A stretch of DNA of 64,000 nt from JAAFIW01 sp031414805. Its GTDB lineage: Bacteria; Pseudomonadota; Gammaproteobacteria; Burkholderiales; Burkholderiaceae_C. The notes beneath the pieces were generated by a model, which had not been told where the DNA came from, ran no database searches, and saw only the letters and a list, made by a program, of their open reading frames with translations. The stretch is from contig JANOQJ010000084.1 in assembly GCA_031414805.1 (NCBI GenBank), positions 4,744-68,743 of the forward strand, given 5' to 3'. The position numbers were made by a program, and so were the translations under genes. Below are positions 44,281-52,583 of the stretch, piece after piece. The first letter of the stretch is position 1. Each line of letters begins with the position of its first letter.

Positions 44281-45534
44281 TCACGGCTTGGCCCCCGCCG
44301 CCAACCAGCGCGCCACCGCCTGCGCATCACCCATGCTGATGGCCTGCGCGGGCATGGGAATGCTGCCCCACACGCCCTGCCCGCCTTCCTTGATGCGCTG
44401 AGCCAGGTACGCGCTGGCATCGGCTTTGTTCTGGTAGCGCACCGCGATCTCCTTGAACGACGGCCCCACCAGCTTGTTGTCCATGCCGTGGCAGGCGATG
44501 CAGGCGTTTTGTTGCAGCAAAGGCATCACCTGGGCTTGCGTGGGCGCAGCAATAGGGGATTCAGTTACTCCTGATTTGATAGCTGCTTGAGCAGTATTTA
44601 CAAGGGCGGGAGGTACTTTTGGCTCTAAAACGGCCGTTTGCACACCCCGCACAGGCCCCCAGGGGCGCGACTGGTCGGCCAGGTTACCGTGGGCGGGCTT
44701 GGCGTAGTCGGGGATGAAGCTGGCCACTTTCACGTCACCCGGTGTGCAATTGCGCACGCAGGTCGCGCCCTGCACGTCGGGTTTACTTTTAGACCCGAAT
44801 TCAGCCCCGGGCCACAGGCTGTGTGTAGTAGTCAAGCCGTTGCGGTTGGGCAGCCTGGCTTGCACCTCCCGGATGTTTTTGTCTGACAACGTGAAGTCGT
44901 CAGGCAGCACATTGCCCAGGTTCAAGATGAACGCGGTCACCGCGTACACGTCGTCGGGCGACAGCGATTTGGGCGTGGTCCAGGGCATGGCGCGGTAGAT
45001 GTAGTCCCACAAGGTGGAAACATGCGCAAGCTTCATCAGACTGGTGCGGGTCGGCGCGTCACCGTCCAGATTCAGGCGCGCAACCCGTCCCGTCTGCTGG
45101 TCTTTGGCCGTGGTGTAGCCCACCATCGGCGGAAACACCTCATTGCTCTCCCCAAACGTGCCATGGCACGACGCACACTGCGCCTCCCAAATCTGCTCCC
45201 CGCGCTTGACGGTGCCCTGTCCGGACGGCAGACCTTTGAAATCGGCGCGTACGTCGATGTCCCAGGCTTTGATTTCTGCGGGGGTGGCGGGGCGGCCGAT
45301 GCCTGTGAATGTCTGGGCATGGGCGCTGACGAAACCCATCACAGCAAGAGCAGAGAGGGCTGAACGCAAAGGGCGCAAAGGTTTCGCAAAATACGCAAAA
45401 GAGGACAAATAGCCAGGAAAAATTTCTTTTGAATTCTCTGCGGCCTTTGCGAAACCTTTGCGTCCTTTGCGTTCAAAAACGCTCGCGCAAACATGCCTGG
45501 CCACACCGAGCAAAGCTTCAAGAAACCTGAACAT
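44281..45534 (-). CDS. soxD: Diheme cytochrome c subunit SoxD of sulfane dehydrogenase
   Basis: 417 codons from ATG 45534, which overlaps the soxC end by 17 bp. Two hemes are visible: CASCHG in the first domain and CIACHG in the second. The linker before the second heme has a translated repeat A (PPALVNTAQAAIKSGV). Codons ~19-57 translate repeat B in frame, between an N-terminal stub and the hydrophobic ALSALAVMGFVSAHAQ leader. A TTG inside the repeat (about 45381) could be the working start and give a normal short signal peptide. SoxD accepts electrons from SoxC during oxidation of SoxY-bound sulfane. Confidence 0.88.
   Translation of the reverse strand: MFRFLEALLGVARHVCASVFERKGRKGFAKAAENSKEIFPGYLSSFAYFAKPLRPLRSALSALAVMGFVSAHAQTFTGIGRPATPAEIKAWDIDVRADFKGLPSGQGTVKRGEQIWEAQCASCHGTFGESNEVFPPMVGYTTAKDQQTGRVARLNLDGDAPTRTSLMKLAHVSTLWDYIYRAMPWTTPKSLSPDDVYAVTAFILNLGNVLPDDFTLSDKNIREVQARLPNRNGLTTTHSLWPGAEFGSKSKPDVQGATCVRNCTPGDVKVASFIPDYAKPAHGNLADQSRPWGPVRGVQTAVLEPKVPPALVNTAQAAIKSGVTESPIAAPTQAQVMPLLQQNACIACHGMDNKLVGPSFKEIAVRYQNKADASAYLAQRIKEGGQGVWGSIPMPAQAISMGDAQAVARWLAAGAKP
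44579..44614 (+). repeat. Repeat A copy inside the soxD heme linker
   Basis: ATAGCTGCTTGAGCAGTAT, then TTACAAGGGCGGGAGG. It is translated on the minus strand as PPALVNTAQAAI. Confidence 0.93.
45360..45480. repeat. Repeat B copy 6 (inside the soxD 5' coding region)
   Basis: Left arm TGAACGCAAAGGGCGCAAAG, then CGCAAAATACGCAAAAG, right arm TCTGCGGCCTTTGCGAAACC and TTTGCGTCCTTTGCGTTC. The soxD frame runs through it without a stop. Confidence 0.9.
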
Positions 45535-46843
45535 TGCTCACCTCCCCCGATGCCTGCACTTGCCAGGTCTGAATGGCGTTGTTGTGATAGATCCCCCGCG
45601 TGCCACGCACCTTGCGCAACTCGGCGTAGCTGGGTTGTACATGGCCGGTTTCATCAACTGCTCGGCTCATGAGCAAGGCCGGTTCACCCGCCCAGCTCCA
45701 GGGAAAGTGAAAGCGCGTGAGGCACTTGTCGAGCACCAGGCCGTCCAGCCGTGCGGGTAGCCAGTTGCGCCCACCGTCGACCGACACATCGACCTTTTTC
45801 ACCTTGCCGCGCCCACTCCAGGCCAGGCCGGTGATGTTGTGGAAACCCTGGGCCAGCAACTGCTGGCCGCCGCTGGGCGAGGTGATGACGCTTTTGACCT
45901 CTTGGATGCTGGTGTACTGGCGGTGCAGGCCGTCGGGCATCAAATCGACGTAATGAAGGGTTTCGTCTTTGGTGGCGTAAGGCTGGTCACCCAGCTCGAT
46001 GCGGCGCAGGTATTTCACCCAACTCACGCCCTGCACGCCGGGCACCACCAGGCGCAGCGGGTAGCCGTTTTCAGGGCGCAGCATTTCGCCGTTTTGCCCG
46101 TAGGCCACCAGCACCTGGCCGGATTCAATCAGGCTCATGGGAATGGTGCGCGTCATGCTGGAGCCGTCTGCCCCTTCGGCGAGCACAAACTTCCCACGCT
46201 TCAGATCGGCACCACACATTTGCAGCAAGGTGATGAGCGGCACGCCCGTGAACTCGCTGCAACTGAGCATGCCGTGCGTGTATTGCACCGTGGGCACCGA
46301 CACATTGCCCCACTCCATGCCAGTGTTCGCCCCACATTCAATAAAGTGCATACGGCTGACGGGTGGCAGGCGCATCAAATCGTCCAGCGTAAACACCATG
46401 GGTTTTTTCAGCATCGTGTCACCGGTGCCGTGGTCGCTGCCGTTGACCATCAGCCGGTGGCCGCGCGGGTCGATGTCCCACCAGCCCTGGTGGTGGCGCT
46501 CAAAGTGCAGACCGCTGGGTGTGACGATGCCAAACAGGCTTTGCAGCGGGCAAAAACTCACGCCCGCCTGGTTCACCCGCGTAAGCCCCGGGCTTTCGCG
46601 GCGCTGCAGGTTTTTTTCCCACTCGCTGGGGCTGCCGTAGCCACGGGCGGCGGCACCCTGGCCCAGGCCCTTGCTGTGGGCGGGCAGGTTGAGGATGGCG
46701 TTGTCGCCTTCGGCGCTGGCTGCGGTGGCCGCTGTTGCTAAGGCTGCAGCCAAAAACCCGCGCCGCCCGGCCCGTACCTCGCGAATCTGCTCGTGGCTCA
46801 AAAAGCCCTCGGGCGCCGGGCGAATGACCGAATGGCGCGTCAT
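45518..46843 (-). CDS. soxC: Sulfane dehydrogenase molybdenum subunit SoxC
   Basis: 441 aa. A Tat-like leader (RAGRRGFLAAALATAATA) is followed by a sulfite-oxidase-type molybdopterin domain, with cofactor cysteine in HFIECGANTG, HGMLSCSEFTGVPL and VVPGVQGVSWVKYLRRIEL, then an Ig-like dimer domain. With SoxD it oxidises the sulfane sulfur on SoxY, so this organism should run the complete Sox cycle to sulfate without stored sulfur. The ATG overlaps the soxR stop (ATGA). Confidence 0.95.
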   Translation of the reverse strand: MTRHSVIRPAPEGFLSHEQIREVRAGRRGFLAAALATAATAASAEGDNAILNLPAHSKGLGQGAAARGYGSPSEWEKNLQRRESPGLTRVNQAGVSFCPLQSLFGIVTPSGLHFERHHQGWWDIDPRGHRLMVNGSDHGTGDTMLKKPMVFTLDDLMRLPPVSRMHFIECGANTGMEWGNVSVPTVQYTHGMLSCSEFTGVPLITLLQMCGADLKRGKFVLAEGADGSSMTRTIPMSLIESGQVLVAYGQNGEMLRPENGYPLRLVVPGVQGVSWVKYLRRIELGDQPYATKDETLHYVDLMPDGLHRQYTSIQEVKSVITSPSGGQQLLAQGFHNITGLAWSGRGKVKKVDVSVDGGRNWLPARLDGLVLDKCLTRFHFPWSWAGEPALLMSRAVDETGHVQPSYAELRKVRGTRGIYHNNAIQTWQVQASGEVSNVQVS

Positions 46844-47214
46844 GCCAAGGCCCTTCCGAGCAAACGCTCAGCTGGCGGCAACTGGTGCGGCTCGTCCACC
46901 TCAATAGCGATTTGCGTACACACCGCCCGGCACAAGGTGACAGCCTTTTCGCTTTGCACCCGGTAAATCACCTGCGTGCCTTCTTTGCGCTTGGTCAGAA
47001 CGCCACTTCGATACAGCACGTTCAGGTGCTGCGACAGATTGGGCTGCGTGGTGTCAATGGCGGCCAGCAACTGCGTCACCGTGCGCTCGCCATCGCACAG
47101 CGCACTCAAAATACGCAGCCGCATGGGCGCAGCCATAAGGCCAAACAGCTCGGCGGCCAGCTCGAAAATGCGGTCACTGTCGGCTTGGTCTGCAGGTGAT
47201 GTTGTGGTGGTCAT
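46840..47214 (-). CDS. soxR: ArsR-family repressor of the sox operon (SoxR-type)
   Basis: 124 aa. A winged helix-turn-helix of ArsR type: LFGLMAAPMRLRILSALCDGERTVTQLL, recognition helix TTQPNLSQHLNVLYRSGVL, wing KRKEGTQVIYRV. Cysteines in ALCDGE and VTLCRAVC could sense sulfur or redox state, as described for thiol-based SoxR/BigR regulators. It is the first gene of the sox operon, coupled to soxC, so autoregulation is expected; palindromic half-sites lie just upstream. Confidence 0.88.
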   Translation of the reverse strand: MTTTTSPADQADSDRIFELAAELFGLMAAPMRLRILSALCDGERTVTQLLAAIDTTQPNLSQHLNVLYRSGVLTKRKEGTQVIYRVQSEKAVTLCRAVCTQIAIEVDEPHQLPPAERLLGRALA

Positions 47215-47229
47215 GCGATCAATGCAAAT

Positions 47230-47252
47230 ATAAGCAACGACTTATTTATAAG
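47230..47252. promoter_or_regulatory. Candidate ArsR/SoxR operator
   Basis: Three regularly spaced half-sites: ATAAG at 47230-47234, CTTAT at 47241-47245 and ATAAG at 47248-47252. They form two overlapping palindromes (ATAAG-6-CTTAT and CTTAT-2-ATAAG). The site lies 16-38 bp upstream of the soxR start and ~90 bp upstream of the divergent TPR-methyltransferase gene. Confidence 0.55.
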
Positions 47253-47338
47253 GCCATGAAACAGATTGCTGCCCGGTGTTAACCCTGAAGCCAGCGCTGA
47301 CGCGAGATAATTTAGGGCTGTACTGTGACTCCCTACCC

Positions 47339-48652
47339 ATGATTACTGCCAAAACCTCTGCCGCTCAATTCACCCGCCACCTGCAATCAACCGACGAATT
47401 GATTAAAAAAGGGGACCTGACCAAAGCTACCGCCCAATTGAACGAAGCGGCGCAAGCCTTCCCGCAAGACCCCCGCGTGTACCTGATCGGTGCCCGCATG
47501 GCCGAGGCCAGTGGCAATGCCCAGGGCGCGCGTGAGCTGACGCAGCGAGCGATTCAGGTCAACCCCACGTGGTCAGTCTCTGTGACTGAATATGCCCATT
47601 TGCTGGCACGTCAAAACCAGTTTCAACTGGCCATCGAGCAAGCTGAGAAAGCTGTGCAGCTAGACCCACGCGACCCTCAGGTGCTGCAACGGGTCATCGA
47701 AGTAGCCCAGCGCGCCCAGGCCCTGCACTTGGCCGTGCGTTGGTTGAGGCTGCTGATGGAGATTGCACCCACCCTGGCCATCAAACGCCTGCTCGCCTCC
47801 AACCTGCACGCGCTGGGCCAACACGACGAAGCGATAGACCTGTACAGGCAAATGGTTGACGCTTTGCCCGGCGACATGCTGGCTCGCTCGGGCCGCATGC
47901 AAGCCGCCTACTCGAAGGGCGATTTGGCGTTGGCTAAAAGCGATGCTGAGTATCTGGTGGAAGCCGACCCTGGCAACCCGCAACTGCGCTTTTGGCTTGA
48001 GTTAGCCAGCGGCAACACGCCAGCCACCCAACCCGTCTCGGTTTTCAAAGAAATTTTCGATTCGTCAGCCGAGTTGTACGACCAGCACATGGTGCGCAGC
48101 CTGAAATACCAGCTCCCCAAGCAGGTGGCCAAACTCATCACCGACCGCTACCCCGACTTGAAGCTCAACGTGCTCGACCTGGGCTGCGGCACCGGCTTGC
48201 TGGGTGTCTGTCTGGGGCGAATCGACGGTGCACTGGTGGGTGTAGACGTGTCGGAAAAAATGATCGAGCAGGCTGCGCGCCACAACGTGTATGACCGATT
48301 TCACACGGTCAACCTGCTGGATGCACTGGCAGAAACGCCCGACGCGCTGTACCAGGTGGTTGCCGCCTGCGATGTGTTCATCTACGTGGGCGACTTGAGC
48401 CAGGCCATTCCCAACGCCCACCGCATCCTGGCCCCCGGCGGCCACCTGATGTTCTCCTGTGAAACCGCCAAACCCAAAGAAGCCAACCTGGTGCTGCGCC
48501 CCAGCATGCGCTACGCCCACAAACGCAGCCACATTCAGGCCCTGTGCAAGTCAGCCGGGTTTGTCGATGTGTCGATTGAAGAGACCGAGTTGCGGTTGGA
48601 GAACAACCAGCCAGTGATGGGGTTTGTGGTGGTGGCGCGCAAGGCTGGTTGA
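47339..48652 (+). CDS. TPR-containing SAM-dependent methyltransferase
   Basis: 437 aa from ATG 47339 (MITAKTSAAQF). Residues ~10-220 contain about six TPRs. Residues ~235-437 are a class I methyltransferase with SAM motif NVLDLGCGTGLLGVCLG, GVDVSEKMIEQA and the late PGGHLMFSCE. The architecture (TPR plus Trans_aconitate/UbiE-like domain) is common in betaproteobacteria; the target is unknown. An earlier ATG at 47276 would start in the intergenic repeats and is less likely. It is divergent from soxR and may share the operator region. Confidence 0.85.
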   Translation: MITAKTSAAQFTRHLQSTDELIKKGDLTKATAQLNEAAQAFPQDPRVYLIGARMAEASGNAQGARELTQRAIQVNPTWSVSVTEYAHLLARQNQFQLAIEQAEKAVQLDPRDPQVLQRVIEVAQRAQALHLAVRWLRLLMEIAPTLAIKRLLASNLHALGQHDEAIDLYRQMVDALPGDMLARSGRMQAAYSKGDLALAKSDAEYLVEADPGNPQLRFWLELASGNTPATQPVSVFKEIFDSSAELYDQHMVRSLKYQLPKQVAKLITDRYPDLKLNVLDLGCGTGLLGVCLGRIDGALVGVDVSEKMIEQAARHNVYDRFHTVNLLDALAETPDALYQVVAACDVFIYVGDLSQAIPNAHRILAPGGHLMFSCETAKPKEANLVLRPSMRYAHKRSHIQALCKSAGFVDVSIEETELRLENNQPVMGFVVVARKAG

Positions 48653-49098
48653 TATTTGTGGGCTTGCCGCTTACCCATTTGGCACAAACCCCGACACATC
48701 CGCCGACAAGCCGGATGCCCGGCGAAGTGCTCCACCACAAAATCCACTCCGAATGCAAGCTGCCACTGGGAAAGATGACCGTGCTAGTCGGGCGCATCGC
48801 GCACCCCCAAAGCCTGCTGGCCCACAACGCCGCCTGGAGCCGAATCGGCGAATGGTGCTCACGCTGGCTGTCATTAGCATTCAGGGCGTGTTTGCGCTGT
48901 GGCTTTTCCTGCGGTGAACGTGCGACCCTTTGCAAGTACTCCTGATTTCATAGCTGCTTGAGCAGTGAATACATGGGCTGATGGCCAAAAAGTCTCAAAA
49001 ATCCAGATTGTTTGAACGCCATCCGTGGGCAACCACCAGTCGATGCGTCAAGGCTTATGCACTACATCGGGCCGTGCGTTTAAGGCCATAATTTACGC
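48653..49098. other. Intergenic region without a recognisable gene
   Basis: About 450 bp after the methyltransferase gene. Several frames are partly open on both strands but none has a ribosome site, domain or convincing start; one plus-strand frame ends with a short hydrophobic tail (VLTLAVISIQGVFALWLFLR) that may be a gene remnant. A repeat A copy is inside the region. Confidence 0.5.
48950..48986 (+). repeat. Repeat A copy (intergenic)
   Basis: ATAGCTGCTTGAGCAGTGA, then ATACATGGGCTGATGGCC. It marks the left side of the accessory segment with the two orphan genes. Confidence 0.88.
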
Positions 49099-49242
49099 AT
49101 GCCCGCCTCACCCAAGCTTTCAAACCCCTACATCGTCACCGCCATTTTTTTGACGGGCCATGGTTCAGTCCAACGAGGTTTATCCGCCCCGGTGAAGGCT
49201 GTGGCTATGGCTGAGTTGGTGAGCGCGGCGGATAAACGCTGA
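49099..49242 (+). CDS. Doubtful 47-aa reading frame
   Basis: ATG 49099 to TGA 49242, with a mildly hydrophobic N-terminal part (NPYIVTAIFLTGHG) and an Ala-rich end. It lies 22 bp upstream of the 180-aa gene on the same strand. No ribosome site stands out and no family is recognised, so it may be a remnant or leader rather than a gene. Confidence 0.2.
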   Translation: MPASPKLSNPYIVTAIFLTGHGSVQRGLSAPVKAVAMAELVSAADKR

Positions 49243-49263
49243 TCATTAAGCGGCACGGAAACC

Positions 49264-49806
49264 ATGATTCCAGGCTCACCAGAATTCAGTGCCCTTGTCG
49301 CGCTCCTCGCTGCGGGAATAGCGGCAGTTGGTGCGTGCATCGCCCTCGCTTCAGTGCTTATAACGCGCAAGAACTGGCGAGACTCAAATCGACCAGTTGT
49401 CACCGCCTATGTTGATGAAGAGACAGGAAGCGAAGGGCTTACCGTATTCAACCTATACATCAAGAACACTGGAACCCGTCCGGCAGTCGCGGTACAGCTT
49501 TCCGCTCGAAGCGCTGAGATTGAGAAATTGGTCGAAGAGCAAACCGAAGATAAGCGTCGTAGCCACATCGAAACCATCTTCAAGCGGGAGAGCCGGCTGT
49601 CGGTCCTGCTGCCTGACGAAACTCTGGTCACATCGTTTGGGTTGGCTTCAGCTCGGCCGGATGAGAAGTGGCTCAAGTACGGTGAAGAGATAGAAGCGGA
49701 AATCACCTACCGTGATGTAGAGCGCAACGAGTACACGTCCTATGTCCTGTTGCGAACTCGGCCGAGAAAAGGGTTCGGCGGGGGCGTGTGGCAAAGTGCG
49801 TCCTAG
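49264..49806 (+). CDS. Unknown membrane-anchored 180-aa protein
   Basis: 180 aa. One N-terminal membrane segment (ALVALLAAGIAAVGACIALASVLI) is followed by a soluble mixed domain with VVTAYVDEETGSEGLTVFNLYIKNTGTRPA, which resembles the beta-sandwich of small membrane-anchored proteins of unknown function in accessory regions. No catalytic motif is visible. The composition is less GC-rich than the operons around it. It is followed after 42 bp by a second unknown membrane protein on the same strand. Confidence 0.75.
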   Translation: MIPGSPEFSALVALLAAGIAAVGACIALASVLITRKNWRDSNRPVVTAYVDEETGSEGLTVFNLYIKNTGTRPAVAVQLSARSAEIEKLVEEQTEDKRRSHIETIFKRESRLSVLLPDETLVTSFGLASARPDEKWLKYGEEIEAEITYRDVERNEYTSYVLLRTRPRKGFGGGVWQSAS

Positions 49807-49848
49807 CTCCTCTCGCAAGCGGAGCACCACGAATACACTTCACGCGCC

Positions 49849-50292
49849 ATGAATACCGACCCCAGTAGCAATCGAGCGTTCTTCTCGAAGATCGGCACGC
49901 ATTACGAGGCGTTGGTGATGATAGAAGACACATCGAAGGCGTTCGTCGTCATAGGTTGTCTACAGATTTTCTGTTCACTAGTGCTCGGTGCGTACTTCGG
50001 AATGCTCCAAGCGGCGGTAAACCTCGTAGGTGCATTTGCCATTCGAAGCAAGCACAGTCGTTTAGCGGCTGTGCTGTTACTGGTGCTTGCAGTGGCGACG
50101 CTCGTTGGCTTCCTTCTGTCCTATGTCGGTGTCAATGTCGTCAGTGGGGGCGGCAGCGTGAGCATCATCTTCTCGTTGCTCGCGCTGTGGGCGGGCGCTA
50201 GAGCAACCGAAGCAACATACCGGCTGCATGGTTCTCTGGCAGCAAATGTGGCGCCGCGAGAGCAACGTGGTATCTCTCAAGAAACCATCTAG
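49849..50292 (+). CDS. Unknown multi-pass membrane protein, 147 aa
   Basis: 147 aa with about three to four membrane segments (AFVVIGCLQIFCSLVLGAYF, AAVLLLVLAVATLVGFLL and VSIIFSLLALWAGA), a soluble N-terminus and a charged C-terminus. I do not recognise the family. Together with the 180-aa protein upstream it forms a two-gene orphan unit bordered by repeat A on the left and the prpE gene on the right. Confidence 0.7.
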   Translation: MNTDPSSNRAFFSKIGTHYEALVMIEDTSKAFVVIGCLQIFCSLVLGAYFGMLQAAVNLVGAFAIRSKHSRLAAVLLLVLAVATLVGFLLSYVGVNVVSGGGSVSIIFSLLALWAGARATEATYRLHGSLAANVAPREQRGISQETI

Positions 50293-50380
50293 GTAGGCAA
50301 CTGATTTTCATGGTATCCCAAGCGAGGTTTTCGTCTGATACGAGTTGCATCCTCATAGCCTTGGCGCGTTGCGTGAGCCC

Positions 50381-52324
50381 CTACATCACATCCCGAATCT
50401 GCTGCAACGCCGCCGGGTCGTCCATCGTCGTCAAATCTCCAGCCTCGCGACCTTCGCACACCGCTTGAATCGCCCGGCGCAGTAGCTTGCCGCTGCGGGT
50501 TTTGGGCAGCATGGAAACGAAGCGTACGCGGGCGGGGCGGGCGACGGCGCCAAGTTGGCTGTCGACCAGTTTCATGATGTCGCCCTCCAGCTTCAAACTG
50601 GCCGCTTCATCGATTACGCCCGCATCTCGAACCACCACAAACGCCATCGCCACCTGGCCTTTGAGCGCATCGGCGACGCCCACCACCGCCACCTCGGCCA
50701 CGTTGGGGTGGCTGGAGATGCTTTCCTCAATTTCGCGCGTGCCCAAGCGGTGGCCAGCCACGTTGATCACGTCGTCGGTGCGGCCCAGGATGGTGTAGTA
50801 GCCGTCTTCGTCGCGCATGGCCCAGTCGAAAGTGTTGTAGACCAGCTTGCCGGGGATCGATTTCCAGTAGGTGTTCACAAAGCGCGCGTCGTCACGCCAC
50901 ACGGTTTGCATGAAGCCGGGCGGCGTGGGACCTTCGAGTACCAAAACGCCTTTTTGATGCGGCGCGGTGAGTTCTTCGCCCGTGCTTTCGTGCAACAGCT
51001 TGACGCGGTAGCCGTACATGGCCACGCCGGGGCTGCCGAATTTGCTGGCCTGTTTTTGTACGCCGTTGGCCAAGGTCAGCAGCGGCCAGCCGGTTTCGGT
51101 TTGCCAGTAGTTGTCAATGATTGGCACGCCCAGCGCATCGCTAATCCAGCGGGCGGTGGGTTCGTCCAGCGGCTCACCGGCCAGGTACAGCGCACGCAGG
51201 CTGGACAGGTCGTATTTCGTCAAATACGCAGGGTCTTGCTTCTTGAGCACCCGCACGGCAGTGGGCGCGCTGAACATGGCGGTCACTTTGTACTTTTCCA
51301 CCAGGCTCCACCACACACCCGCGTCGGGCCGGGTCGGCAGGCCCTCGTACATCACCGTGGCCATGCCCGCAATCAGCGGGCCGTAGACGATGTAGCTGTG
51401 GCCCACCACCCAGCCGATGTCGCTGGTGGAGAAAAACGTTTCGCCCGCCTTGCCATCAAAAATATGCTTCATGCTCGCCGCCAGCGCCACCGCATAGCCA
51501 CCCGTGTCGCGTTGCACGCCTTTGGGCTTGCCGGTGGTGCCGCTGGTGTAGATGGTGTAGCTGATGGCGGTGCTGTCCAGCCACACGCAGGGAACGACGG
51601 TTTTTAAGTGTTTGTGGCTGACAGCCCTGTAGGAATATGCTGGAGCAGCTATATTTTCTATAGCAGCCAGTCCCCTATCCACCAACAACACAGCCGCCGG
51701 TTTGTGGCTGGCCAGCTCAACCGCCTGCGCCAACAGCGGCGTATACGCCATCACCTTGCCACTGCGCGAACCCGCATCGGCGCTGATGATGAGCACCGGC
51801 TGCGCATCGTCTATGCGGCTGGCCAGGCTCACGCTGGCAAAGCCGCCAAACACCACGCTATGGACAGCACCGATGCGTGCGCAGGCCAGCATGGCAAAAG
51901 CAGCTTCCGCAATCATGGGCATGTAAATCAGCACGCGGTCGCCCTGCTTCACCCCCAGCTCCAGCAGCACCGCGGCCATGGTTTGCACCTCCTGGTGCAG
52001 CTGCGAAAAGCTGTAGGTGCGCTCGGCACCCGTTTCGCTGGACACATAGATCAGCGCCGCCTGGTCGGCCCGGTCTTTCAGGTGCCGATCCACCGCGTTG
52101 TGGCACAGGTTGGTGGTGCCGCCCTTGAACCATTGCGTGAACGGTGGGTTGGTGTTGTCACACAGCGGCTGGCCGTTCTGGCCGGGCGGGGTTTGCCAAT
52201 CGATCAACTGGGCTTGTTCGGCCCAGAAGGCTTCGGGTTGGTTGATGGAGCGACTGTAGAAATCTGCGTAAGTTTCGGTTTGATGTGCCACGGCGCTTGT
52301 CTCCGGCTTGTTGTGTGCGGCCAT
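50381..52324 (-). CDS. prpE: Propionyl-CoA synthetase
   Basis: 647 aa from ATG 52324 (MAAHNKPETS). It is an ANL-superfamily ligase: ATP loop YTIYTSGTTGKPKGVQRD, DNYWQTETGWP, GRTDDVINVAGHRLGTREIEE, and the C-terminal lysine in KTRSGKLLRR. The combination FGGFASVSLASRIDD and RDTGGYAVAL is PrpE-like rather than Acs-like, so propionate is the likely substrate. A translated repeat A (NIAAPAYSYRAV) sits just before the ATP loop domain in a variable region. Confidence 0.9.
   Translation of the reverse strand: MAAHNKPETSAVAHQTETYADFYSRSINQPEAFWAEQAQLIDWQTPPGQNGQPLCDNTNPPFTQWFKGGTTNLCHNAVDRHLKDRADQAALIYVSSETGAERTYSFSQLHQEVQTMAAVLLELGVKQGDRVLIYMPMIAEAAFAMLACARIGAVHSVVFGGFASVSLASRIDDAQPVLIISADAGSRSGKVMAYTPLLAQAVELASHKPAAVLLVDRGLAAIENIAAPAYSYRAVSHKHLKTVVPCVWLDSTAISYTIYTSGTTGKPKGVQRDTGGYAVALAASMKHIFDGKAGETFFSTSDIGWVVGHSYIVYGPLIAGMATVMYEGLPTRPDAGVWWSLVEKYKVTAMFSAPTAVRVLKKQDPAYLTKYDLSSLRALYLAGEPLDEPTARWISDALGVPIIDNYWQTETGWPLLTLANGVQKQASKFGSPGVAMYGYRVKLLHESTGEELTAPHQKGVLVLEGPTPPGFMQTVWRDDARFVNTYWKSIPGKLVYNTFDWAMRDEDGYYTILGRTDDVINVAGHRLGTREIEESISSHPNVAEVAVVGVADALKGQVAMAFVVVRDAGVIDEAASLKLEGDIMKLVDSQLGAVARPARVRFVSMLPKTRSGKLLRRAIQAVCEGREAGDLTTMDDPAALQQIRDVM
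51621..51652 (-). repeat. Repeat A copy inside prpE
   Basis: Reverse-orientation CC-centred variant (ATAGCTGCTCCAGCATAT), then CTACAGGGCTGT. It is translated as IAAPAYSYRAV. Confidence 0.78.
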
Positions 52325-52445
52325 TGTCACCCTGGCACTTTCGGGTAGCTGACACAACCGCCCTCAGCCCAACCCTCTCCCGCAGGCCGGAGAGGGAGTA
52401 AATCCATCAGAGGTTAATTATTGAGACGGCCCGGTGAAATATGAA

Positions 52446-52503
52446 CCGTTCGCCCTGAGGTATCGAAGGGCTCGCGAGGGCTTCGATACCTCAGCCCGAA
52501 CGG
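52446..52503. repeat. Repeat C copy 2: 58-bp palindrome
   Basis: Identical over all 58 bases to 22577-22634. It lies between prpE and the isochorismatase-like gene. The outer flanks differ from copy 1 but also contain partial inverted arms (GGCCCGGTGAA and TTCAC...CGGGCC). Confidence 0.92.
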
Positions 52504-52583
52504 TAACTTCACACTTCCATCGGGCCATATCAATAGCTCCCGTTCACACACACTAAGTCGAAGCTAAGGGGCTTCGGGTCGCG

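Noticed and set aside
44082..44420. Minus-strand frame spanning soxD end, repeat B and soxY start
   Set aside because: It runs through repeat B and two real genes in another frame.
48653..50380. Integron cassette array around the two orphan genes
   Set aside because: No attC-like sites with GTTRRRY/RYYYAAC boxes were found between the genes and no integrase is present.
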